Shown here in pieces: positions 22,347-34,000 of a stretch of DNA of 64,000 bases. Source of the stretch: Cladorhizidae sp. MBARI D1340-BT2 (lineage: Eukaryota > Porifera > Demospongiae > Poecilosclerida > Cladorhizidae); NCBI GenBank assembly GCA_028752905.1, contig JAQNBH010000010.1, positions 18,472,422 to 18,536,421 of the forward strand, given 5' to 3'. The notes beneath the pieces were generated by a model that saw nothing but the letters and a program-made list of their open reading frames with translations, searched no databases and was not told where the DNA came from. The position numbers were made by a program, and so were the translations under genes. Each line of letters begins with the position of its first letter. Within the stretch, counting starts at the first letter, position 1.

Positions 22347-22389
22347 ATGGAAAGGATAGCTTGGATTGTCTTTACCCTAGTGGTGTTTG
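22347..22389 (+). CDS. Gene B exon 1: signal peptide
   Basis: ATG at 22347 begins MERIAWIVFTLVVF, a short hydrophobic signal-like peptide, and ends TTTG|GTGAGT, an excellent donor, phase 1. The extra G joins GT of the next candidate exon at 30163 to give glycine and continue in frame. No TATA box is evident upstream. Gene B as assembled here encodes at least 241 residues: signal (1-15), eight-cysteine module (16-67), Calx-beta 1 (68-193) and the first half of Calx-beta 2 (194-241). Assignment of this exon rests on phase and signal-peptide character, not on transcript data. Confidence 0.65.
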
Positions 22390-22714
22390 GTGAGTTATTC
22401 TACCATTGTAGCAAAACTGCACAGCTTATTAATACACTGTTTCGCATGCTCTAGCTCCCAGCTAGTACACCGGTAGCTTAGTCGGTTACATTGTGTTATT
22501 GATAACACAGAGTAACATCATGTTATCGTCTTTGAGTAGCACTGCATTATTCTAACTGTTCTGTTAACTTGGGGAGTCTTATAGTTAGCAAGTGGGTGGC
22601 TGTGCATTTATACAAATACACAAAAAAAGAGGAAAAGCGACAACTCATTTTGGTGCCAATTTGGGGTATTGCGTTGATCGGTTAGAACAGACTTAAGTAG
22701 TCCCACTAGGCAGA

Positions 22715-22770
22715 TCCATATATACGTGCACCACTAGGCAGATCCATATATACGTGCATACACGTAAAGA
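22715..22770. repeat. 27-bp direct duplication
   Basis: Two adjacent copies of a unit containing CACTAGGCAGATCCATATAT in Gene B intron 1. Confidence 0.85.
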
Positions 22771-23035
22771 GAGAGGGTCAAATTTGCACGAGTCATGAGT
22801 CACTTGTGTTGCAAAGTCAGCAAATGTGTCTACTTTGCTAGTGTCGATAATTTAGGGTTTAATTGGTGGCAAAAAGGGAATACAGTTGCACTGCACCCAT
22901 GGTGCAATCGAGAATTGAAATAGAATAAAGACCACACCTACACCTACTTCATCATTCTTTGTTGATGATCAAGCTTGCCTTCAATTGTTCAATTTTATTT
23001 TATTTTTGCTATTATTATTTTTTCCACATCCTGTT

Positions 23036-23175
23036 CACGTGCTGGACGCATGTGCCAGGGTTGTGGTTTGCACCACGTGGTGGATAGCTGTATATAACAA
23101 GCTCACATGTGTCTTAGAGTCTATGAAGAATAGAGCATCTTGTTGAAAAATCGAGAGAGTAAGTAAGTTATTTAT
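23036..23175 (+). repeat. Dispersed repeat R1, copy 1 (degenerate)
   Basis: Similar to 44,497-44,665: CACGTGCTGGA-GCATGTGCCA, then TATATAACAAGCTCA, then AGAGCATCTTGTTGAAAA. The hammerhead-like core seen in copy 2 is degraded here. Confidence 0.65.
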
Positions 23176-23299
23176 TGAAGGCGGCACTTGTAATTTTGTT
23201 ATATGTTCGTTGAGGATGCTCAGTTCTGCTTTTAAGTTTGGTGGAGTTCTCGCTTCTTGGAAACTGTTATACACCAAGTCCAAAGGAGGCTGTGGCTGA

Positions 23300-23430
23300 T
23301 TCTCTATTAACATATCTGTTTGTGTGGTCGAGTTTTCCTGTGCAGCAGTTATCCAGTCCTTGAAGGAGGCTGTAGTTGACCCTTCAACATGGCAACAGCC
23401 AACAAGAGCAAGGCATGACATGTGCTGGTA
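23300..23430 (-). repeat. Dispersed repeat R2, copy 1, with conserved peptide frame
   Basis: The minus strand (open frame 23421-23035) reads CCHVEGSTTASFKDWITAAQ followed by ENSTTQT. Equivalent peptides are encoded at 52.7 kb (+) and 60.6 kb (-). Family unknown; probably part of a transposon protein. Confidence 0.6.
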
Positions 23431-23511
23431 TGTGTAATGTGCAATGGTCTAAAGCCCTGGAGACCCTGGAGCTCAGAATTTCTATAGTCCTGCATTACTC
23501 AACTGCAATAT

Positions 23512-23580
23512 ACAGCAACAACAACAACAGCAACAACGACAACAACAGCAGCAGCAACAAGAATAAGAAAGAAGAAAGAA
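23512..23580. repeat. CAA/CAG-rich microsatellite
   Basis: Imperfect AAC/CAG triplets followed by AAGAA-rich sequence, in Gene B intron 1. Confidence 0.85.
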
Positions 23581-24100
23581 CAAAGAATGTTTTTAAAAAA
23601 ACTGCTTGCACATTGCATTGACAGGAAAGGAAACCGGATTGTACCCATGCAGACCACTACCAGTTAGATGGCACTTGGTGTGTAGGATTTTAAATTTTAA
23701 ATGGTAAAGGGTATCTAGTTTCAGTCAGAATATATAATATATACATAATTATATTGGTTGTGATGATTTACTCTGCTTAAATCGACCCTTGAACCTATAG
23801 GTCAAGTTTGGTCCACCTTGAATGTTTTTTAATTTTTTTAAAAATTACTATATACCTTTTGCGTGAAACCAATATGGATGCCTTTTTCTGGTGTTCCTGT
23901 GTCGGCACCCAATGAACCTTTGCTGGCATGCCTGTTATCTTCCATGTCCTGCTGCTAATAGGACTGCACTATAATTATGTGGGAGAGTTCAGAACAATGG
24001 TTTCCTTTGGGTGTGGAGGGAGACACCGCCCGTCCCCCCACCCACCCCCTCCCCCTTCCATAATCCCCCTTATAATTCCACAAACATTGTGATCTGTTCT
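23581..24100. other. Unique-looking intron sequence of Gene B
   Basis: No coding signal. Contains GGTAAAGGGT at 23703-23712, a member of the dispersed motif family. Confidence 0.5.
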
Positions 24101-27030
24101 GGTTCATATTTAGGACAGGTGGCCTGTTCATATTTATATTTAGGACAGGTGGCCTGTTCATATTTATATTTAGGACAGGTGGCATGTTCATATTTATATT
24201 TAGGACAGGTGGCCTGTTCATATTTAGGACTGGTGGCCTGTTCATATTTATATTTAGGACAGGTAGTCTGTTCATATTTAGGACAGGTGGCATGTTCATA
24301 TTTATATTTTGGACAGGTAGCCTGTTCATATTTAGGACAGGTGGCCTGTTCATATTTATATTTAGGAAAGGTGGCCTGTTCATATTTATATTTAGGACAG
24401 GTGGCCTGTTCATATTTATATTTAGGACAGGTGGCCTGTTCATTTATATTTAGGACAGGTGGCCTGTTCATATTTATATTTAGGACATGTGGCCTGTTCA
24501 TATTTATATTGAGGACATGTAACCTGTTCATATTTATTTATATTTAGGACAGGTGGCCTGTTCATATTTATATTTAGAACAGGGGCCTGTTCATTATTTA
24601 TATTTAGGACAGGTGGCCTGTTCATATTTATATTTAGGACAGGTGGCCTGTTCATTTATATTTAGGACAGGTGGCCTGTTCTAGGACATGTGGCCTGTTC
24701 ATATTTATATTTAGGACATGTAACCTGTTCATATTTATATTTAGGACAGGTGGCCTGTTCATATTTATATTTAGTACATGTGGCATGTTCATATTTATAT
24801 TTAGGACAGGTGGCCTGTTCATATTTATATTTAGGACATGTGGCCTGTTCATTTATATTTAGGACAGGTGGCCTGTTCATATTTATATTTAGGACAGGTG
24901 GCCTGTTCTTATTTATATTTAGGACAGGTGGCCTGTTCTTATTTATATTTAGGACATGTGGCCTGTTCATATATATATTTAGGACAGGTGGCCTGTTCAT
25001 ATATATATATAGGACATGTGACCTGTTCATATGACCTGTTTATATTTATATTTAGGACATGTGGCCTGTTCATATATATATTTAGGACAGGTAGCCTGTT
25101 CATATTTATATTTAGGACTAGGACATGTGGCTCATATATATATTTAGGACAAGTAGCCTGTTCATATTTATATTTAGGACAGGTGGCCTGTTCATATTTA
25201 TATTTAGGACAGGTAGCCTGTTCATATTTATATTTAGGACATGTGACCTGTATATATTTATATTTAGGACATGTGGCCTGTTCATATATATATTTAGGAG
25301 AGGTGACCTGTTCATATTTATATTTAGGACAGGTGGCCTGTTCATATTTATATTTAGGACATGTGGCCTATTCATATATATATTTAGGACAGGTGGCCTG
25401 TTCATATTTATATCAGGTAGACTGTTCATATTTATATTTAGGACAGGTGGCCTGTTCATATTTATATTTAGGACAGGTGGCATGTTCATATTTATATTTA
25501 GGACAGGTGGCCTGTTATATTTATATTTAGGACATGTGGCCTGTTCATATATATATTTAGGACAGGTGGCCTGTTCATATTTATATCAGGTAGACTGTTC
25601 ATATTTATATTTAGGACAGGTGGCCTGTTCATATATATATTTAGGACAGGTGGCCTGTTCATATTTATATTTAGGACAGGTGGCCTGTTCATATTTATAT
25701 TTAGGACAGGTGGCATGTTCATATATATATTTAGGACAGGTGGCCTGTTCATATTTATATTTAGGACATGTGGCCTGTTCATATTTATATTTAGGACATG
25801 TGGCCTGTTCATATTTATATTTAGGACAGGTGGCCTGTTCATATTTATATTTAGGACATGAGACCTGTTCGTATTTATATTTAGGACAGGTGACCTGTTC
25901 ATATTTATATTTAGGACATGTGGCTGGTCATATTTATATTTAGGACAGGTGGCATGTTCATATTTATATTTAGGACAGGTGGCCTGTTCATATTTAGGAC
26001 AAGTGGCCTGTTCATATTTATATTTAGGACCTGTGGCCTGTTCATATTTATATTTAGAACAGGTGACCTGTTATTATTTATATTTAGGACAGGTAGCCTG
26101 TTCATATTTATATTTAGGACAGGTGGCCTGTTCATATTTATATTTAGGACATGTGGCCTGTTCATATATATATTTAGGACAGGTGGCCTGTTCATATTTA
26201 TATTTAGGACATGTGGCCTGTTCATATTTATATTTAGTACAGGTGACCTGTTCATATTTATATTTAGGAAAGGTAGCCTGTTCATATTTATATTGAGTAC
26301 ATGTAACCTGTTCATATTTATATTTAGGACAGGTGGCCTGTTCATATATATATTTAGGACAGGTGGCCTGTTCATATTTATATTTAGGACAGGTGGCCTG
26401 TTCATGTCAATATTTAGGACAGGTGGCCTGTTCATATTTATATTTAGGACAGGTGGCCTGTTCATATTTATATTTAGGACAGGTGGCCTGTTCATATATA
26501 TATTTAGGACAGGTGGCCTGTTCATATTTATATTTAGGACATGTGGCCTGTTCATATTTATAATTAGGACAGGTGGCCTGTTCATATTTATATTTAGGAC
26601 AGGTGGCCTGTTCATATTTATATTTAGGACAGGTGGCTCGTATATATATTTAAGACAGGTGGCCTGTTCATATTTATATTTAGGACAGGTGACCTGTTCA
26701 TATTTATATTTAGGACAGGTAGCCTGTTCATATTTATATTTAGAACATGTGGCCGGTTCATATATATATTTAGGACAGGTGGCATGTTCATATTTATATT
26801 TAGGACATGTGGCCTGTTCATATTTATATTTAGGACAGGTGGCCTGTTCATATTTATATTTAGGACAGGTGGCATGTTCATTTATATTTAGGACAGGTGG
26901 CCTGTTCATATTTATATTTAGGACATGTGGCCTGTTCATATTTATATTTAGGACAGGTAGCCTGTTCATATTTATATTTAGGACATGTGGTCTGTTCATA
27001 TTTATATTTAGGACAGGTGGCCTGTTCATA
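24101..27030. repeat. 30-bp satellite array
   Basis: About 95 copies (length divided by period) of TTTAGGACAGGTGGCCTGTT plus CATATTTATA. Most monomers carry ACAGGtggCCTGT, a small inverted repeat. The commonest variant is ACATGTGG. Because 30 is divisible by three, open frames appear on both strands throughout; these are artefacts. The array lies in Gene B intron 1. Confidence 0.98.
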
Positions 27031-28905
27031 TATATATAGGACAGGTGAATATTCATATATAGGACAGGAGAATATTCACATACAGGACAGTTGAATATTC
27101 ATATACCCTAGGACAGTTGAATATTCACATATATGACAGGTGAATATTCATATAGAGGACAGGTGAATATTCATATATAGGACAGGTGAATATTCATATA
27201 TAGGTCAGGTGAATATTCATATATAGGACAGGTGAATATTCATATATAGGACAGGTGAATATATATATATAGGACAGGTGAATATTCATATATAGGACAG
27301 GTGAATATTCATATATAGGACAGGTGAATATTCATATATAGGACAGGTGAATATTCATATATAGGACAGGTGAATATTATATATAGGACAGGTGAATATT
27401 CATATATAGGACAGTTGAATATTCACATATAGGACAGGTGAATATTCATATATAGGTCAGGTCAATATTATATATAGGACAGGTGAATATTCATATATAG
27501 GACAGGTGAATATTCATATATAGGACATGTGAATATTCATATATAGGACAGGTGAATATTATATATAGGACATGTGAATATTCATATATAGGACAGGTGA
27601 ATATTCATATATAGGACATGTGAATATTCATATATAGGACATGTGAATATTCATATATAGGACAGTTGAATATTCATATATATGACAGGTGAATATATGA
27701 CGGGTGAATATTATATATAGGACAGGTGAATATTCATATATAGGACATGTGAATATTCATATATAGGACATGTGAATATTCATATATAGGACAGTTGAAT
27801 ATTCATATATAGGACAGGTGAATATTCATATATAGGACAGGTGAATATTCATATATAGGACATGTGAATATTCATATATATGACAGGTGAATATATGACA
27901 GGTGAATATTATATATAGGACAGGTGAATATTCATATATAGGACATGTGAATATTCATATATAGGACATGTGAATATTCATATATAGGACAGTTGAATAT
28001 TCATATATAGGACAGGTGAATATTCATATATAGGACAGGTGAATATTCATATATACATAGGTCAGGTGAATATTCATATATAGGACAGGTGAATATTCAT
28101 ATATAGGACAGTTGAATATTCATATATAGGACAGGTGAATATTCATATATAGGTCAGGTGAATATTCATATATAGGACAGGTGAATATTCATATATAGGA
28201 CAGGTGAATATATATATATAGGACAGGTGAATATTCATATATAGGACAGGTGAATATTCATATATAGGACAGGTGAATATTCATATATAGGACAGGTGAA
28301 TATTCATATATAGGACAGGTGAATATTCATATATAGGACAGGTGAATATTCATATATACAGTAGGACAGGTGAATATTATATATAGGACAGGTGAATATT
28401 CATATATAGGACAGGTGAATATTATATATAGGACAGGTGAATATTCATATATACAGGTGAATATTATATATAGGACAGGTGAATATGGACAGGTGAATAT
28501 TATATATAGGACATGTGAATATTCATATATAGGACAGGTGAATATTATATATAGGACAGGTGAATATTCATATATAGGACATGTGAATATTCATATATAG
28601 GACATGTGAATATTCATATATACAGGTGAATATTATATATAGGACAGGTGAATATGGACAGGTGAATATTATATATAGGACAGGTGAATATTCATATATA
28701 CAGGTGAATATTATATATAGGACAGGTGAATATGGACAGGTGAATATTATATATAGGACATGTGAATATTCATATATAGAATATTATATATAGGACAGGT
28801 GAATATTATATATAGGACAGGTGAATATGACAGGTGAATATTATATATAAGACATGTGAATATTCATATATAGGACAGGTGAATATTACATATAGGACAG
28901 GTGAC
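27031..28905. repeat. 23-bp satellite array related to the 30-bp array
   Basis: About 80 copies of GGACAGGTGAATATTCATAT plus ATA, with shortened forms. It shares GGACAGGTG and TTCATAT and the CAGG/CATG variant with the adjacent 30-bp array, and begins with no spacer. GAATATTC is palindromic. Internal duplications include blocks about 198 bp apart (27.68/27.88 kb) and about 949 bp apart (27.20/28.15 kb). Confidence 0.97.
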
Positions 28906-29149
28906 TTGCTACATAATCGACATGGATCATGTGCAGCAACAATCTCTGCCATTCCAAACTCCTCCCTCCACGAAGTCTCGCTAGCTCATCAACAGTTGGA
29001 AAACTATGCAAATCCCCTCCACCACTTTCATCCCTCAAGGGTGTCTGTATACCTAGTCGAACCTTAATAGTTGCTAGCAATCAAGTGACCTCTGTCTGAC
29101 CTTGCCAATTGCTTCACTCCATGTTGGTGATCGCAGGGTTTCCTGCTTG
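28906..29149. other. Spacer between satellites
   Basis: Non-repetitive sequence without recognised content. Confidence 0.5.
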
Positions 29150-29816
29150 GATCCTCCCTAGACTTGGCTCCTCACTAGACTTGGTTCCTCCCTAGACTTG
29201 GCTCCTCCCTAGACTTGGTTCCTCCCTAGACTTGGCTCCTCCCTAGACTTGGTTCCTCCCTAGACTTGGCTCCTCCCTAGACTTGGTTCCTCCCTAGACT
29301 TGGTTCCTCCCTAGACTTGGCTCCTCCCTAGACTTGGTTCCTCCCTAGACTTGGTTCCTCCCTAGACTTGGTTCCTCCCTAGACTTGGTTCCTCCCTAGA
29401 CTTGGCTCCTCCCTAGACTTGGCTCCTCCCTAGACTTGGCTCCTCCCTAGACTTGGCTCCTCCCTAGACATGGCTCCTCCCTAGACTTGGCTCCTCCCTA
29501 GACTTGGCTCCTCCCTAGACTTGGCTCCTCCCTACTAGACTTGGCTCCTCCCTACTAGACTTGGATCCTCCCTAGACTTGGCTCCTCCCTAGACTTGGCT
29601 CCTCCCTAGACTTGGCTCCTCCCTAGACTTGGCTCCTCCCTAGACTTGGCTCCTCCCTAGACTTGGCTCCTCTCTAGACTTTGTTCCTCCCTAGACTTGG
29701 TTCCTCCCTAGACTTGGCTCCTCCCTAGACTTGGCTCCTCACTAGACTTGGCTCCTCTCTAGACTTGGTTCCTCCCTAGACTTGGTTCCTCCCTAGACTT
29801 GGCTCCTTCCTAGACT
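29150..29816. repeat. 17-bp satellite array (CTTGGCTCC type)
   Basis: About 39 copies of CCCTAGACTTGGCTCCT with GGTTCC, GGATCC and a few CTACTAG variants, in Gene B intron 1. Confidence 0.97.
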
Positions 29817-29964
29817 TGCAGCAAAATTGGTCACTTGCAGCTGCTGCTTGATCACCTTAAGCTTCCATCTCTGTACCAGCAGAAGCTGCACTCTACTCCA
29901 ACCAGCAACTACGAATTTTGCATGCACACTTACAACCATTTGAGTCTAGAGTTATTATTATAAG

Positions 29965-30115
29965 AATATTACAACACTTCCTGTAGTATACTACAAATTT
30001 CCTGTAGTGTTCTATATACTTCCTGTAGTATACTACACACTTTCCAATAATATACTACATACTTTTGTGGAATACTAGATACTTCCTTTTAGTGTACTTT
30101 GTGCTTCCTGTAATA
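29965..30115. repeat. Degenerate ~28-bp minisatellite
   Basis: About five diverged copies of CTTCCTGTAGTATACTACA, directly upstream of Gene B exon 2. Confidence 0.75.
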
Positions 30116-30162
30116 TATGGACCACAGAACAGTGTCCTTTAATTATGACTTTGTCTCTTTAG

Positions 30163-30321
30163 GTCCGCTGTGTGTGCATGCAGAGCAAGTGAGCTGCTTC
30201 TCGGGTTCTTCGTGCTCTGGGGCTGTGCTGGATGCTATAACTGGGTTTGATGAGAATATGTGCTGTGCCTTTGGATCATCTTACCAAGCCACGCTGGGTC
30301 TGTGCTGCAGCTGTTCTCAAG
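30163..30321 (+). CDS. Gene B exon 2: eight-cysteine module
   Basis: The acceptor TTGTCTCTTTAG is at 30162 and the donor TCTCAAG|GTATAT, phase 1 on both sides. It encodes residues 16-67, with cysteines at 18, 26, 32, 48, 49, 62, 63 and 65 (pattern C-x7-C-x5-C-x15-CC-x12-CC-x-C). An even number of cysteines right after a signal peptide suggests a small disulphide-bonded extracellular domain. I do not recognise a named family. It carries SGAVLDAITGF between the cysteine clusters. It is flanked by repeats on both sides, so it is a coding island of 159 bases. Confidence 0.7.
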
Positions 30322-30424
30322 GTATATTATGGTGGACTTGGCGACATGTATTTGATCTTGTATGTGGAGACCCTTTACCAATAATTGACTAAACACTGGG
30401 GGAAAGTTCCAAGAACATGTGTGG

Positions 30425-30885
30425 TTTAAGTCGGTCGACAATAGCTCTACGAGGACACACACTGGACAAACATCACACTGGGTTGAGGCAGGTTGAAGTA
30501 GGGCGACAATAGCTCTATGAGGACACACACTGGACAAACATCACACTGGGTTGAGGCAGGTTGAAGTAGGGCGACAATAGCTCTATGAGGACACACACTG
30601 GACAAACATCACACTGGGTTAAGGCAGGTTGAACTAGGTCGACAATTACGAGGACACACACTGGACAAACATCACATTGGGTTAAGGCAGGTTGAAGTAG
30701 GTTGACAATATAGGACACACACTGGACCAGCATCACTCTGGGTTCAGTAGCTCTACATGGGGAAACACACTAGATCAGCATCACTCTGGGCTCAGTAGCT
30801 CTATGGGGACACACACTTGACCAGCATCACTCTGGGTTCAGTAGCCCTATGATACACATACTGGATCAGCATCACTCCACGGTAA
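30425..30885 (+). repeat. ~67-bp satellite, sense orientation
   Basis: About six copies of a unit with GACAATAGCTCTATGAGGAC, ACACACTGGACAAACATCAC and ACTGGGTTGAGGCAGGTTGA; the later copies are shorter and diverged. The same unit occurs inverted at 63,775-64,000. Confidence 0.92.
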
Positions 30886-31063
30886 CTGTTTCGGGAAACT
30901 CAGTGGTACTGTTGCATGGGGGGGAGGATTTGTTACAGGAAGCACCCTTTATGAGACTCTGGTTATCTGTTTACCTCGGTCAAGGTAGATCATGTCTCCT
31001 AGAGTGTGGCAATGGTTAATCCTTGTCTGCCAGTATTGCCACAACATTTCCCAGAGCAGAATA

Positions 31064-34000
31064 CCCCTAGCCCTAGAATACCCCTAGCCCTAGAATACCC
31101 CTAGCCCTAGAATAACCCTAGCCCTAGAATACCCCTAGCCCTAGAATACCCCTAGCCCTAGAATACCCCTAGCCCTAGAACCCCTAGCCCTAGAATACCC
31201 ATAGCCCTAGAATACTCCTAGCCCTAGAATACCCCTAGCCCTAGAATACCCCTAGTCCTAGAATACCCCTAGCCCTAGAATACCCCTAGCCCTAGAATAC
31301 CCCTAGCCCTAGAATACCCCTAGCCCTAGAATACCCCTAGCCCTAGAATATCCCTAGCCCTAGAATACTCCTAGCCCTAGAATATCCCTAGCCCTAGAAT
31401 ACCCCTAGCCCTAGAATACCCCTAGCCCTAGAATATCCCTAGCCCTAGAATATCCCTAGCCCTAGAATACTCCTAGCCTTAGAATATCCCTAGCCCTAGA
31501 ATACACCTAGCCCTAGAATACCCCTAGCCCTAGAATATCCCTAGCCCTAGAATACACCAAGCCCTAGAATACCCCTAGCCCTAGAATACCCCTAGCCCTA
31601 GAATACGCCTTGCCCTAGAATACCCCTATCCCTAGAATACCCCTAGCCCTAGAATACCCCTAGCTCTAGAATACCCCTAGCCATAGAATATCCCTAGCCC
31701 TAGAATACCCCTAGCCCTAGAATACCCCTAGCCCTAGAATACCCCTAGCCCTAGAATATCCCTAGCCCTAGAATATCCCTAGCTCTAGAATACGCCTAGC
31801 CCTAGAATATCCCTAGCCTTAGAATACCCCTAGCCCTAGAATACCCCTAGCTCTAGAATACCCCTAGCCCTAGAATATCCCTAGCCCTAGAATATCCCTA
31901 GCCCTAGAAAACCCCTAGCCCTAGAATATCCCTAGCCCTAGAATACCCCCAGCCCTAGAACCCCTAGCCCTAGAATACCCCTAGCCCTAGAATACTCCTA
32001 GCCCTAGAATACACCTAGCCCTAGAATACTCCTAGCCCTAGAATACTCCTAATAACCCTAGCCCTAGAATACCCCTAGCCCTAGAATACCCCTAGCCCTA
32101 GAATACTCCTAGCCCTAGAATACCCCTAGCCCTAGAATACTCCTAGCCCTAGAATACCCCTAGCCCTAGAATACCCCTAGCCCTAGAATATCCCTAGCCA
32201 TAGAATATCCCTAGCCATAGAATACCCCTAGCCCTAGAATACCCCTAGCCCTAGAATACCCCTAGCCCTAGAATATCCCTAGCCCTAAATAACCCTAGCC
32301 CTAGAATACCCCTAGCTCTAGAATACCCCTAGCCCTAGAATATCCCTAGCCCTAGAATATCCCTAGCCCTAGAATACCCATAGCCATAGAATATCCCTAG
32401 CCCTAGAATACCCCCAGCCCTAGAATACCCCTAGCCTTAGAATACCCCTAGCCCTAGAATACTCCTAGCCCTAGAATACACCTAGCCCTAGAATACCCCT
32501 AGCCCTAGAATATCCCTAGCCCTAGAATACTCCTTGCCCTAGAATATCCCTAGCCCTAGAATACCCCTAGCCCTAGAATACCCCTAGCCCTAGAATACCC
32601 CTAGCCCTAGAATACTCCTTGCCCTAGAATACCACTAGCCCTAGAATATCCCTAGCCCTAGAATACCCCTATCCCTAGAATACCCCTAGCCCTAGAACCC
32701 TAGCCCTAGAATACCCCTAGCCCTAGAATACCCCTAGCCCTAGAATATCCCTAGCCCTAGAATATCCCTAGCTCTAGAATACCCCAGCCCTAGAATATCT
32801 CTAGCCCTAGAATACCCCTATCTCTAGAATACCCTAGCCCTAGAATATCCCTAGCCCTAGAATATCCCTAGCCCTAGAATACCCCTAGCCCTAGAATATC
32901 CCTAGCTCTAGAATACCCCTAGCCCTAGAATATCCCTAGCCCTAGAATATCCCTAGCCCTAGAATATCCCTAGCTCTAGAATGCCCCTAGCCCTAGAATA
33001 TCCCTAGCCCTAGAATACCCCTAGCCCTAGAATACCCCTAGCTCTAGAATACCCCTAGCCCTAGAATATCCCTAGCCCTAGAATATCCCTAGCCCTAGAA
33101 TACCCCTAGCCCTAGAATATCCCTAGCCCTAGAATACCCCCAGCCCTATAATACCCCTAGCCCTAGAATACCCCTAGCCCTAGAATACTCCTAGCCCTAG
33201 AATACCCCTAGCCCTAGAATACCCCTAGCCCTAGAATACCCCAGCCCTAGAATATCCATAGCCCTAGAATACTCCTTGCCCTAGAATATCCCTAGCCCTA
33301 GAATACCCCTAGCCCTAGAATACCCCTAGCCCTAGAATACCCCTAGCCCTAGAATATCCCTAGCCCTCGAATACTCCTTGCCCTAGAATATCCCTAGCCC
33401 TAGAATATCCCTAGCCCTAGAATACACCCAGCCCTAGAATACCCCTAGCCCTAGAATACCCCTAGCCCTAGAATACCCCTAGCCCTAAAATATCCCTAGC
33501 CCTAGAATACTCCTTGCCCTAGAATATCCCTAGCCCTAGAATACCCCTAGCCCTAGAATACCCCTAGCCCTAGAATACCCCTAGCCCTAGAATATCCCTA
33601 GCCCTAGAATACTCCTTTCCCTAGAATACCCCTAGCCCTAGAATACCCCTAGCCCTAGAATACCCCTAGGCCTAGAATATCCCTAGCCCTAGAATACCCC
33701 TAGCCCTAGAATACCCCTAGCCCTAGAATACCCCTAGCCCTAGAATACCCCTAGCCCTAGAATACCCCTAGCCCTAGAATATCCCTAGCCCTAGAATATC
33801 CCTAGCTCTAGAATACCCCTAGCCCTAGAATATCCCTAGCCCTAGAATACCCCTATCTCTAGAATACCCCTAGCCCTAGAATCCCTAGAATACCCCTAGC
33901 CCTAGAATACCCCTAGCCCTAGAATATCCCTAGCCCGAGAATACCCCTAGCCCTAGAATATCCCTAGCCCTAGAATACCCCCAGCCCTAGAATACCCCTA

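Noticed and set aside
24101..27056. Long open frames on both strands (up to 381 codons) with peptides such as NRPPVLNINM repeated
   Set aside because: They are produced by a 30-bp repeat whose length is divisible by three. Several frames on both strands are open at once, and there is no codon bias or start context.
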